Of a stretch of 19,676 nucleotides of DNA, positions 7,234-14,673 are shown in pieces. Position 1 is the first letter of the stretch. Each line of letters opens with the position of its first letter. The DNA is from Oscillospiraceae bacterium (lineage in GTDB: Bacteria; Bacillota; Clostridia; Oscillospirales; Oscillospiraceae), in assembly GCA_024404215.1 (NCBI GenBank), contig JAKSQI010000007.1, forward strand, positions 1 through 19,676. Direction: 5' to 3'. The notes beneath the pieces are model-generated. The model saw only the letters and a list, made by a program, of their open reading frames with translations, did not search any database and was not told the origin of the DNA. Position numbers and translations under genes: made by a program.

Positions 7234-7262
7234 TTGACAAATTGAAAAAGAAAAGCTACAAT
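7234..7262 (+). promoter_or_regulatory. Sigma-A promoter of the SLOG/DUF1273 gene
   Basis: Consensus TTGACA (7234-7239), 17-base spacer, TACAAT (7257-7262). The start codon at 7286 is only about 16 bases from the expected transcription start, so the 5' leader is little more than the AAAGGGGGTG ribosome site. Confidence 0.85.
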
Positions 7263-7285
7263 GTGCTAAAAAAGGGGGTGAATCC

Positions 7286-7798
7286 ATGTCACTGCAACAG
7301 ATTTCAAAAGAGAGGAGCTGCTGCTTTACCGGGCACCGGGTGCAAAAGCTGCCTTGGGGAAGCAATGAATCGGACCCGCGCTGTGCCGCCCTGCGCATCC
7401 GTATGTATGATACGGCAGAGGCACTGTATGAAAAAGGAATTCGCCACTACATCTGTGGTATGGCTCAGGGCTGCGATATGCTTTTCTGTGAAGAAGTGCT
7501 GAAGCTGAGGGAGGACAGAGAAGGTATCACAGTGGAAGCAGCACTTCCATGCAAGGGGCAGGATGCCCGCTGGCTGCCGTCTTATCAAAGACGCTATTGG
7601 GATTTGCTGGAGCAATGCGATTATGTGACCTTTCTCTCTGAAGAGTATACCGAGGATTGCATGCGCCGGAGAAATGAATACATGGTGGACCATTCAAGCG
7701 TATTGGTTGCTGCCTTTTCCGGTCGTCATGGCGGAACCATGCAAACTGTGAATTATGCCAAGCGGCAGGGGCTGGACGTCAGTCAGCTGGAGCCTTGA
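7286..7798 (+). CDS. SLOG-fold protein, DUF1273 (YpsA-related)
   Basis: 170 residues. The N-terminal CCFTGHRVQKLPWG, ICGMAQGCD, LPCKGQDARW, RRNEYMVDHSSVLVAAF and the C-terminal GGTMQTVNYAKRQG pattern is that of the DUF1273/SLOG (LOG- and DprA-related Rossmann) family, proteins thought to bind nucleotide-derived ligands. No biochemical function can be assigned. A distant relative, YpsA of B. subtilis, affects cell division when overproduced, but that does not establish a role here. The start at 7286 follows AAAGGGGGTG. It is transcribed alone from a consensus promoter and ends in a strong terminator, converging on the fumarase beta gene. Confidence 0.85.
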   Translation: MSLQQISKERSCCFTGHRVQKLPWGSNESDPRCAALRIRMYDTAEALYEKGIRHYICGMAQGCDMLFCEEVLKLREDREGITVEAALPCKGQDARWLPSYQRRYWDLLEQCDYVTFLSEEYTEDCMRRRNEYMVDHSSVLVAAFSGRHGGTMQTVNYAKRQGLDVSQLEP

Positions 7799-7805
7799 TA
7801 GGATA

Positions 7806-8450
7806 TTAGTTGGCGCCGTTCCCTTTCTTCTGTGAAAGGGAACGTTTTTTTATGTGAGCATGCCGGACTGCTGTAAGCAGCCCGGCATGAGAAAAGATTG
7901 ATGATTGATGCTTGCTCTCGGAATGATCAAAGATGTTATTGCCCAAACTGTCCACGGCAACAATTAAGGGCAAATGGTCAACCTGAAGACGCTTGACTGA
8001 TTCACAGCCCAGTTCCGGAAAAGCAATTTCTTCGGCTTTGATAATGTGGCGGGCAATTAAGGCACCGGCACCGCCGATGGCACAAAGATAGATGGAGCCG
8101 GTTTCTTTAATTGCTTTCATAACAGCCTCGTCACGATCCCCTTTGCCAATGGTAGCTGCCAGCCCCAAATGGTAAAGGCGGGGGGCAAAGCCATCCATGC
8201 GGGAAGAAGTTGTTGGGCCGCAGGAACCAACAGCCATCCCGTCGTGACCGGGAGTAGGTCCGGCATAGTAGATGACGGCATCCTTCAAATCATAAGGGAG
8301 GGGTTCGCCTTGATCCAAAAGGCGAAAGAGCTCCTTGTGGGCTGCATCCCGGGAGGTGTAAACGGTTCCGGTTAGATAGACACGGTCACCTACCTGCAGC
8401 TGTGGAATTGCCTGCCGCAGGTTTTCTGTAGTCAGTTCATAGTCCTTCAT
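7806..8450 (-). CDS. Class I fumarase / Fe-S hydro-lyase beta subunit with a C-terminal extension
   Basis: Beta subunit of a two-subunit class I fumarate hydratase (or the related tartrate dehydratase), which with the Fe-S alpha subunit interconverts fumarate and malate. Residues 1-175 are diagnostic: GDRVYLTGTVYTSRDAAHKE, YYAGPTPG, VGSCGPTTSSRMDGFAP, ATIGKGDR, CAIGGAGAL and VDHLPLIVAVDSLGN. The catalytic alpha subunit, which usually sits directly upstream, is not in this window. The last ~38 residues (basic, Ser/His-rich) go beyond the usual end. They are encoded across one hairpin (7859-7889) and the convergent gene's terminator, so they may arise from loss of an older stop codon. The start overlaps the stop of the DivIVA-like gene by ATGA, indicating translational coupling. 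Fumarate versus tartrate specificity is not resolved. Confidence 0.9.
   Translation of the reverse strand: MKDYELTTENLRQAIPQLQVGDRVYLTGTVYTSRDAAHKELFRLLDQGEPLPYDLKDAVIYYAGPTPGHDGMAVGSCGPTTSSRMDGFAPRLYHLGLAATIGKGDRDEAVMKAIKETGSIYLCAIGGAGALIARHIIKAEEIAFPELGCESVKRLQVDHLPLIVAVDSLGNNIFDHSESKHQSSIFSHAGLLTAVRHAHIKKRSLSQKKGNGAN
7818..7851 (+). terminator. Intrinsic terminator of the DUF1273 gene
   Basis: GTTCCCTTTC, 6-base loop, GAAAGGGAAC (10-bp perfect stem), then G and seven T residues. On the other strand the same bases lie within the last codons of the convergent fumarase beta gene. Confidence 0.9.
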
Positions 8451-8761
8451 GTTTCATCCTCCGTACTAGTAGTGGCATCCTCGGCACTTATTAAAAGAGT
8501 AAGCTCTTCAGCTACTCGGCTCACATCGGCGGTTAGCCGACGATGGGTTTCCTGCAGACTGTTGAATTCACCACGGCAGACCTCCAAACTGGCTCGGTCA
8601 AAGCGGTTTTGCTCCAATTCTTGCTGCAGAGCTTCCAATTCCCGTTCCAGCTGCGCATTTGTCTGCCGAAGCTGGTCCATGGCATAGGCCTGCTTTTTAA
8701 CATAGTTAATGACATCTTCACGGTTGAAGCCGTTTACAGCTTTTCTAAAATGAAAGTTCAT
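8447..8761 (-). CDS. Small DivIVA-like coiled-coil protein
   Basis: 104 residues. The N-terminus, NFHFRKAVNGFNREDVINYV, fits the DivIVA/GpsB signature (Phe, then G-F/Y and a D-V-x-x-Y/F motif), a region that in DivIVA binds membrane. From about residue 22 to 90 it is heptad-rich coiled coil with many Gln, Glu and Leu, ending in a short acidic Thr/Ser tail. It is much shorter than typical DivIVA and could act as an adaptor at the division site or pole; this is inferred from family only. The start at 8761 follows AGGAG; an in-frame ATG at 8791 would overlap the upstream gene and has no better site. Its stop overlaps the fumarase beta start (ATGA). Confidence 0.78.
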   Translation of the reverse strand: MNFHFRKAVNGFNREDVINYVKKQAYAMDQLRQTNAQLERELEALQQELEQNRFDRASLEVCRGEFNSLQETHRRLTADVSRVAEELTLLISAEDATTSTEDET

Positions 8762-8787
8762 AGGTTCTCCTAACTGAATCGGAATAA

Positions 8788-9936
8788 TCATTCTTCTGGT
8801 AGGACGAAATCGGATTGGCTGTTGAGACGAGGAGAATAATCAGTTGGGCAGGATGGGTACTCCTCGGTGGCCCAAAAGTAGCGCCCCTGCATGCTGTTAT
8901 CACCGAAAAGAAGAATATCTGCTGTATTCTCGGACGAGTCTATATGATACCAGCTTCCGTCGCAATTGACAAGATTCCAATAATGCTCTTTGCCGTCCAA
9001 CCAGCCGTCTATAATCTTGCAATCCATGCCCAGTCGGTCACACAGGGCCTTGAAGCCAAGAGCGAAGCCTAAAGAGGTACCGGCTTTGCCGACTAAAACG
9101 CCATAGGCAGTATTGGAGAGGGGATTAATAGGTTCCTGTAGCAGGGTGATGTTTTGAAAGGCTCCGTAGAAGGAGGTCAATAGACCATAATCCCCGGTGT
9201 CTTCCGACCGGCTGATGATATCGTCTACATTATTCAAAAGCCGATTTTGCATATCTGAAAGAACCAGGCGAGTATAGGACCATTGAAAGTCAATTTCTGT
9301 AATACGGGTCCCGGTGGACGAGGGATAGTTGGTAATGCCTGCGTCGGGCGGCATTACTATCATCAAAGGGTGCTCTTGAGATAGACGCTCTATTTCAGAA
9401 ATAATATAGTCGGTAGTCAGACTGTCTACAGAGGTTTGGAAGGTGAGACTATCCTCATAACCGGATAGGGCGGAAAGAAGGCGGGACTCAAAAAAGCGGG
9501 CGGAAGAAATCCTGGTTATGTTTTGAAGGGACTCGGTGCTGCGCTTGTAGGTAATGGTAACATTGCAGGTGTAATAGGAAACAATGGGGGTTAGCTTACA
9601 GGTGATGTAGTAAACTGCATAGGAACCGAGGGGGGAGGAGAGCGCAATGGACTGGCAGTATTCTTCCAATTCAGTTTCTCTGTTCTCCATATCCTCGGAA
9701 AGAGGAATGCGAAAAGCTGCAGATGCCTCCCCGTTGGCAATCATGTTTTCAACGGCTGCACGAAATTCGTCATCGGTGTTTAGAATCAGAGTTTCCTCCG
9801 GATAATCCATGGCAGGCTGGCTGTTTCCCACTGCGTAGGGCTGAATAACAGAAACCTCTCCATCAAGAACGGATTCACAGCCTAACAAGCCGGGGAGAAG
9901 AGACAGCAGCATCAAAACAAGAATCAAACGCTTCAT
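8788..9936 (-). CDS. Lipoprotein with a degenerate transglutaminase-like domain
   Basis: 382 residues. A type II signal peptide (KR, hydrophobic core, lipobox LLGC with Cys20) predicts a lipid-anchored extracellular protein. The C-terminal part resembles bacterial transglutaminase-like domains: NTAYGVLVGKAG, LGFALGFKALCDRLGMDCKI, the His-containing KEHYWNLV (H318) and the Asp-containing GSWYHIDSS (D333). The catalytic Cys position in the GKAxCxGFA-type motif reads TSLGFA, with Ser288 (TCT at 9073-9075) where Cys is expected. The domain may therefore be inactive, or bind rather than cleave. The middle region (30-260) has no domain I recognise. Start 9936 follows GGAGG at 6 bases. It lies 15 bases after the parC-like gene, so it is co-transcribed with topoisomerase genes. 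Confidence 0.8.
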   Translation of the reverse strand: MKRLILVLMLLSLLPGLLGCESVLDGEVSVIQPYAVGNSQPAMDYPEETLILNTDDEFRAAVENMIANGEASAAFRIPLSEDMENRETELEEYCQSIALSSPLGSYAVYYITCKLTPIVSYYTCNVTITYKRSTESLQNITRISSARFFESRLLSALSGYEDSLTFQTSVDSLTTDYIISEIERLSQEHPLMIVMPPDAGITNYPSSTGTRITEIDFQWSYTRLVLSDMQNRLLNNVDDIISRSEDTGDYGLLTSFYGAFQNITLLQEPINPLSNTAYGVLVGKAGTSLGFALGFKALCDRLGMDCKIIDGWLDGKEHYWNLVNCDGSWYHIDSSENTADILLFGDNSMQGRYFWATEEYPSCPTDYSPRLNSQSDFVLPEE

Positions 9937-9951
9937 AGGCTGCCTCCGTGA

Positions 9952-12192
9952 TTAAAAGAGGTTCAGCTGTTGTTCACCGCAGTCCTCGCCACGCAGGGGA
10001 GCTCCGGTGCCAGGGATGGTTTTAACCCGATAGCGGGCGATGTTTTTTATGGCTGAATCCTGAAGACGTTCCGCGTACTTCACAGAGTCTTTTTTCTTTA
10101 AGGAGATGACTGAAACCCCCTGGGTGCTGCGGGTGGTTTTCAAAGGAATGAGGGAGGAACTGAAAATTAGAGTCCGGCCTTCCTTTGTATGTACTGCCAG
10201 GTCCAAATCCCCTTCCAAAGGCAAAATGGTTTTCAGCGGGGATTTATCACTATAGGCGCCGGTCAGCTTGCGCCGATTGGTTTTTGTTGCATAAGAGGCC
10301 AGTTCTACTCGGGCAGTCTTTCCATTCTCAAAGAAAAAGAGCAGATGTCCTTCGTACTTTCCTGCCTGCATCATGTAGAGAACGGTTTCACCTTCATCCA
10401 TTCCCAAAACGGATGGCAGGTAGGTGCCTAAAGCAGAGGCCTTTGTATCTTCAAAATCGGAGACACGTGTTTTATAAACCTGACATTGATTGGTGAACAG
10501 CAAGAGCTCGGCGGAATTATCGGACTCAAAACTCTGAAGCAGACTATCGTTTTCCTTGTATTTTTGCTCACTGCTCATACGCAGAGACTGGGCAGTAATC
10601 TTTTTGAAATAGCCGTCTGCAGAGAGAAAAAGGGTAACCGGGTAGGAAGGGGGAGTCTCCATATCCGGCTCAGTTTCAAGAGCATCATCAAATACTATGG
10701 TGGTCCGGCGGGGCTGACCGTATTTTTTTATCGTTTGCTTCAATTCGGCAATGATGGTATTACGAATGCGACGGCGGCTATTCAGCAAATCCTCCAAATC
10801 CTCAATTTCCTTTTTCAGGTTCTCGGTTTCCTGTGTCCGCTTTAAAATATACTCACGATTAATGTTGCGCAATTTGATTTCAGCAACATATTCTGCTTGA
10901 ATCTCGTCAATGCCAAAGCCAATCATTAGGTTAGGGACAACCTCAGCCTCTTCTTCCGTGTTGCGGATGATATCAATAGCTTTGTCAATGTCCAACAGAA
11001 TTTTACCCAAACCAAGCAACAGATGCAGTTTGTCTTTTTTACCGGATAGGTCATGAAAAACCCGACGACGGACACATTCGGCACGCCAGGCAGTCCACTC
11101 ATCTAATATTTCTTTCACTCCCATCACCTTTGGCATGCCACTGATGAGAACGTTGAAATTACAAGGGTAGCTATCCATCAAAGGCGTGGATTTGAAGAGC
11201 TTTGCCATCAGCTTTTCCGGGTCAACGCCTCTTTTGAGGTCAATGGCAAGCTTCAAGCCGGAGAGGTCGGTCTCATCACGCATATCGGAGATTTCCTTCA
11301 GTTTACCGGACTTTACCAGTTCAGCTATTTTGTCAATAACAGCTTCTGCTGTTGTTGTGTAAGGAAGCTCATAAACCTCAATCAGGTTTTCACTCTTGAG
11401 ATAGCGCCACTTGCTTCTAACGCGAAAGCTTCCTCGTCCGGTACGGTATATTTCTGCCATTTCATCAACATTGAAAATCAGTTCACCGCCTGTAGGAAAA
11501 TCCGGAGCGGGCAGAGTGGTCATGATGTCATGATTGGGATTCTGAATCAGTTCAATCGCTGTTTGGCATACTTCCGTTAGGTTAAAGCCACAGATATTAG
11601 AAGCCATGCCTACAGCGATGCCGGTATTGGCGCTGACCAGAATGTTGGGGAAGGTAGTAGGCAGGAGAACCGGCTCCAGCATGGTGCTGTCATAGTTGTC
11701 TACCAAATCTACGGTGTCCTTGTCAATGTCACTGAAGAGCTCCCGACAAATATCTGAGAGTTTGGCTTCCGTATAGCGGGAAGCGGCATAGGACATATCG
11801 CGAGAATATACCTTGCCGAAATTACCCTTGCTGTCTACAAAGGGGGTTAAAAGGGCTCCATAGCCTTTGGAGAGGCGTACCATAGTCTCGTAAATGGCGG
11901 AATCACCATGTGGATTGAGCCGCATAGTGGACCCGACGATATTAGCTGACTTGGTTCGGGCTCCATTTAATAGTCCCATCTTATACATGGTGTAGAGCAG
12001 TTTGCGGTGGCTGGGCTTAAAACCGTCAATTTCCGGGATAGCACGGGAAACGATGACGCTCATAGCATAGGGCATATAGTTGGTTTCAAGTGTATCGGTT
12101 ATAGGCTGCTCAAGAACCTCTGCATGAAGACCCATAACGTTGGGATTGCTGCGCTTCTGCGGAGCTTCGGAACTGTTTTTCTTCTTGGCCAT
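9952..12192 (-). CDS. parC: Type IIA topoisomerase subunit A (ParC/GyrA-like)
   Basis: DNA-cleaving subunit of an ATP-dependent type II topoisomerase that with the ParE-like partner relaxes or decatenates DNA. 746 residues. The breakage-reunion domain has SRAIPEIDGFKPSHRKLLY, SANIVGSTMRLNPHGDSAIY, the GNFGKVYSRDMSYAASRYTE segment with catalytic Tyr140 beside Arg139, and GIAVGMASNI. A coiled-coil tower (about 455-500) and a short, divergent C-terminal domain follow. The quinolone-determining positions carry Ser98 and Glu102, the usual susceptible-type residues. The GyrA-box typical of gyrase is not evident in the C-terminal part, favouring topoisomerase IV over gyrase, but this was judged by eye. 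The start at 12192 follows AAGGGAG. It is 17 bases downstream of its partner. Confidence 0.9.
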   Translation of the reverse strand: MAKKKNSSEAPQKRSNPNVMGLHAEVLEQPITDTLETNYMPYAMSVIVSRAIPEIDGFKPSHRKLLYTMYKMGLLNGARTKSANIVGSTMRLNPHGDSAIYETMVRLSKGYGALLTPFVDSKGNFGKVYSRDMSYAASRYTEAKLSDICRELFSDIDKDTVDLVDNYDSTMLEPVLLPTTFPNILVSANTGIAVGMASNICGFNLTEVCQTAIELIQNPNHDIMTTLPAPDFPTGGELIFNVDEMAEIYRTGRGSFRVRSKWRYLKSENLIEVYELPYTTTAEAVIDKIAELVKSGKLKEISDMRDETDLSGLKLAIDLKRGVDPEKLMAKLFKSTPLMDSYPCNFNVLISGMPKVMGVKEILDEWTAWRAECVRRRVFHDLSGKKDKLHLLLGLGKILLDIDKAIDIIRNTEEEAEVVPNLMIGFGIDEIQAEYVAEIKLRNINREYILKRTQETENLKKEIEDLEDLLNSRRRIRNTIIAELKQTIKKYGQPRRTTIVFDDALETEPDMETPPSYPVTLFLSADGYFKKITAQSLRMSSEQKYKENDSLLQSFESDNSAELLLFTNQCQVYKTRVSDFEDTKASALGTYLPSVLGMDEGETVLYMMQAGKYEGHLLFFFENGKTARVELASYATKTNRRKLTGAYSDKSPLKTILPLEGDLDLAVHTKEGRTLIFSSSLIPLKTTRSTQGVSVISLKKKDSVKYAERLQDSAIKNIARYRVKTIPGTGAPLRGEDCGEQQLNLF

Positions 12193-12209
12193 AGTTCTTC
12201 TCTCCCTTG

Positions 12210-14198
12210 TCAGGATAAATCGGCCAGATCCAGAAACTCGTGGCCGTGCTCGGCAATATGCTGTTTTCGTCCTGTGAGATTATCCCCAAGGAGCAAATCA
12301 AACATTTGTGATGTCGCTTCAGCATCCCGGGGCATGACTTTAATCAGTCTGCGGGTCTCCGGGTTCATAGTGGTCAGCCACATCATATCCGGGTCATTTT
12401 CACCGAGACCCTTGCTTCGGCTTATGGTATATTTGGTCCCTTCCAGTGTTTTAAGAATTTCAGCTTTTTCTCTTTCTGAATAAGCAAACCAGGTTTTCCC
12501 CTTTGCATTTATTTCAAAAAGCGGCGATTCGGCAATATAGACGTAGCCTTCCTGAATCAAGGTGGGAACCAGACGGTAGAGCATAGTTAAAATCAAGGTT
12601 CGGATTTGATATCCATCTACGTCGGCGTCAGTACAGATGATGACCTTATTCCAGCGCAGACTCTCTAAACTGAAGGAGGACAAATCCTTTTTCTTTCCTG
12701 TGTTGACTTCTACGCCGCAGCCGAGGACTTTAAGCAAATCGGTAATGATCTCACTTTTGAAAATACGGGCATAATCAGCCTTAAGACAGTTTAGAATTTT
12801 GCCGCGGACCGGCATGATGCCCTGAAACTCTGCATCTCGGCTCTGTTTGCAGGCACCCAATGCGGAGTCGCCCTCTACTATATAAATCTCACGGCGGGAG
12901 GTATCCTTGCTGCGGCAGTCAACAAATTTCTGAACACGATTGCTTAAATCTAAGGAACCCGCCAGCTTTTTGCCGATGTTCAAACGAGTTTTTTCTGCAG
13001 CTTCACGGCTGCGCTTATTAATAAGAACCTGCTCTGCAATCTTGTCAGCCTCTTGGGGATGTTCAATGAAATAGACTTCTAGCTGGCTGCGAAAAAAGTC
13101 AGTCATAGCCTCCTGGACAAATTTATTAGTGATGGCCTTTTTCGTTTGGTTTTCATAGCTCGTCTGAGTTGAGAAGCAGTTGGTAACCAAAATGAGGCAG
13201 TCCTGAACATCCGGAAAAGTGATTTTACTTTCGTTTTTCTGATATTTATTGGTCTTTTTGATGTAGGCGTCAATGGCGTAGACAAAGGCATTTTTTGTTG
13301 CCTTTTCAGGGGAACCGCCATGCTCCAGCCAGGAGGAATTATGATAGTATTCAATGCGCTGGATTTTGTTTGAGAAGCAAAAAACGGCTGTCAGGCGAAC
13401 CTTATACTCTGGTTTGTCCTCGCGGTCACGTCCTCTGCGCTCAGTTTCCATGCAAAAGGGTGGGGTAAGATACTGAAGATTGGCAATCTCATTTACATAA
13501 TCTTCAATGCCTTTTTCGTAGAAGAATTCCTCCTCCTCAAAGCCGGAAGCACCTTCGTTGCGAAAAACAAAGCGAACGCCCGGGTTTACAACCGCCTGTC
13601 GTTTCATAACATCCCTAAAATACTCTGCAGGGATGCTGATATCAGTAAATACTTCTAAATCGGGCTTCCAGTGAGTTCTGGTACCGGTTCGCTTCCCTTT
13701 ATAGTCTTCTTTCTGCAGTTGCCCTTTAATCTCCCCCTTTTCAAAGGTGAGTTCATACTGAAAGCCATCACGCCAAACGGTGACATTCATGTACTCCGAG
13801 GCATACTGAGTTGCGCAGGAGCCCAATCCATTCAAGCCTAAGCTGAATTCGTAGTTTTCGCTTTCTTCGTTGCTGTATTTGCCACCGGCATAAAGTTCGC
13901 AGAAAACCAGTTCCCAGTTATAACGTCCTTCTGAAGCATTCCAGTCTACCGGGCATCCTCGTCCAAAATCCTCCACCTGGATAGACAAATCTGAAAAACG
14001 GGTTACTGTGATGGTGTCTCCGTGGCCTTCGCGAGCTTCGTCTATAGAATTAGACAGAATTTCAAAAACGGCATGCTCACAGCCATCCAGTCCGTCTGAG
14101 CCGAAAATTACTCCGGGGCGCTTGCGAACACGGTCGGCCCCCTTCAAACTGACGATGCTCTCGTTGTTATATTCCGGTTTCTTAACTGTTTTTTTCAT
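12210..14198 (-). CDS. parE: Type IIA topoisomerase subunit B (ParE/GyrB-like), divergent Clostridia-type
   Basis: ATPase subunit of the topoisomerase. 662 residues. GHKL domain: RKRPGVIFGS, N-box EILSNSIDEA (E46, N50), DFGRG (D77), and a lid reading GLNGLGSCATQ. The transducer QTSYENQTKKAITN carries the conserved QTK lysine. TOPRIM motifs are YIVEGDSALG (E442), MPVRGKILN and CTDADVDG (D524/D526/D528). EGDSALG instead of the usual EGDSAGG, and MPVRGKILN instead of PLRGKILN, mark it as a divergent lineage rather than the main gyrase. The acidic metal-binding residues are all present, so it should be active. Start 14198 follows AGGGGA. First gene of a five-gene operon, behind an AT-rich promoter. 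Confidence 0.9.
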   Translation of the reverse strand: MKKTVKKPEYNNESIVSLKGADRVRKRPGVIFGSDGLDGCEHAVFEILSNSIDEAREGHGDTITVTRFSDLSIQVEDFGRGCPVDWNASEGRYNWELVFCELYAGGKYSNEESENYEFSLGLNGLGSCATQYASEYMNVTVWRDGFQYELTFEKGEIKGQLQKEDYKGKRTGTRTHWKPDLEVFTDISIPAEYFRDVMKRQAVVNPGVRFVFRNEGASGFEEEEFFYEKGIEDYVNEIANLQYLTPPFCMETERRGRDREDKPEYKVRLTAVFCFSNKIQRIEYYHNSSWLEHGGSPEKATKNAFVYAIDAYIKKTNKYQKNESKITFPDVQDCLILVTNCFSTQTSYENQTKKAITNKFVQEAMTDFFRSQLEVYFIEHPQEADKIAEQVLINKRSREAAEKTRLNIGKKLAGSLDLSNRVQKFVDCRSKDTSRREIYIVEGDSALGACKQSRDAEFQGIMPVRGKILNCLKADYARIFKSEIITDLLKVLGCGVEVNTGKKKDLSSFSLESLRWNKVIICTDADVDGYQIRTLILTMLYRLVPTLIQEGYVYIAESPLFEINAKGKTWFAYSEREKAEILKTLEGTKYTISRSKGLGENDPDMMWLTTMNPETRRLIKVMPRDAEATSQMFDLLLGDNLTGRKQHIAEHGHEFLDLADLS

Positions 14199-14240
14199 AT
14201 GGGTCCCCTATATGTTGGTATATTATTGACATTTTATTAT

Positions 14241-14268
14241 ATTATATAGTATATTCTTGGAAAAGCAA
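14241..14268 (-). promoter_or_regulatory. Promoter of the parE-parC-lipoprotein-DivIVA-fumarase operon
   Basis: Minus-strand TTGCTT (14268-14263), 16-base spacer, perfect TATAAT (14246-14241), in a strongly AT-rich stretch 42 bases upstream of parE. No other clear promoter was seen before 7806. Confidence 0.65.
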
Positions 14269-14360
14269 GCATTGTGGAAGCAAAAAGGGGCTGTTGTGCA
14301 GTTATGGATAGTATCTTGTCCTCGGTATAGTACAAGCCGTGCTTTTTTATGGGATACCTG

Positions 14361-14389
14361 TTGCGTTTCCCACGGGAATGAGATACAAT
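14361..14389 (+). promoter_or_regulatory. Promoter with a palindrome in its spacer, upstream of a small membrane protein gene
   Basis: TTGCGT (14361-14366), 17-base spacer, TACAAT (14384-14389). The spacer opens with TTCCC-AC-GGGAA (14367-14378), an inverted repeat placed where a repressor would compete with RNA polymerase. The operator idea is inference. Confidence 0.7.
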
Positions 14390-14419
14390 ATAAGTAAATG
14401 AACAGAAAGGATGTTAGTT

Positions 14420-14614
14420 ATGAAGAAGAAAGCTGCCTGTGTTATTAAAGTGCTTATTATTGTTGCCGTCCTTGCTGCGGCTGTAGCAGCCATTCTGTTT
14501 TACAAGAATGAACTACTGGATGCTTTGGACATGGCCCGTGAAAAGCTGGATTCCCTAAAGCGTCGTTATCTTTGCAGAAGAGAGTTTGAAGACTATGAGG
14601 ATGATATCCTTTGA
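14420..14614 (+). CDS. Small single-span membrane protein of unknown function
   Basis: 64 residues: a short Lys-rich N-terminus (MKKKAACV), one hydrophobic helix (about residues 9-28), then a charged, helical cytoplasm-like tail rich in Lys, Arg, Asp and Glu ending in DYEDDIL. I recognise no family. It is probably real because it has a 17-base-spaced consensus promoter, an AAAGGA site 8 bases before the ATG, and a strong terminator just after it. The start at 14420 is preferred over the in-frame ATG at 14411, which abuts the ribosome site. It converges on rlmH. Confidence 0.72.
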   Translation: MKKKAACVIKVLIIVAVLAAAVAAILFYKNELLDALDMAREKLDSLKRRYLCRREFEDYEDDIL

Positions 14615-14634
14615 GATTTGAGCGTATATAGTAA

Positions 14635-14673
14635 CAGACCGAACACTTATCTGTGTTCGGTCTGCTTTTATTT
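14635..14673 (+). terminator. Intrinsic terminator of the small membrane protein gene
   Basis: Perfect 12-bp stem CAGACCGAACAC, 6-base loop, GTGTTCGGTCTG, then C and TTTTATTT. It lies between convergent genes. On the minus strand only a weak T-run follows it, so it may stop rlmH transcription less well. Confidence 0.88.

Noticed and set aside
7859..7889. Hairpin considered as a terminator for the fumarase beta gene
   Set aside because: It lies inside the reading frame, has a mismatch in the stem, and is followed on neither strand by a T-run.
12210..14198. Idea that the ParE-like gene is the housekeeping gyrB
   Set aside because: Motif variants (EGDSALG, MPVRGKILN, the altered lid) and the shorter partner lacking an evident GyrA-box fit the second topoisomerase type better; genome-wide context would be needed to be certain.
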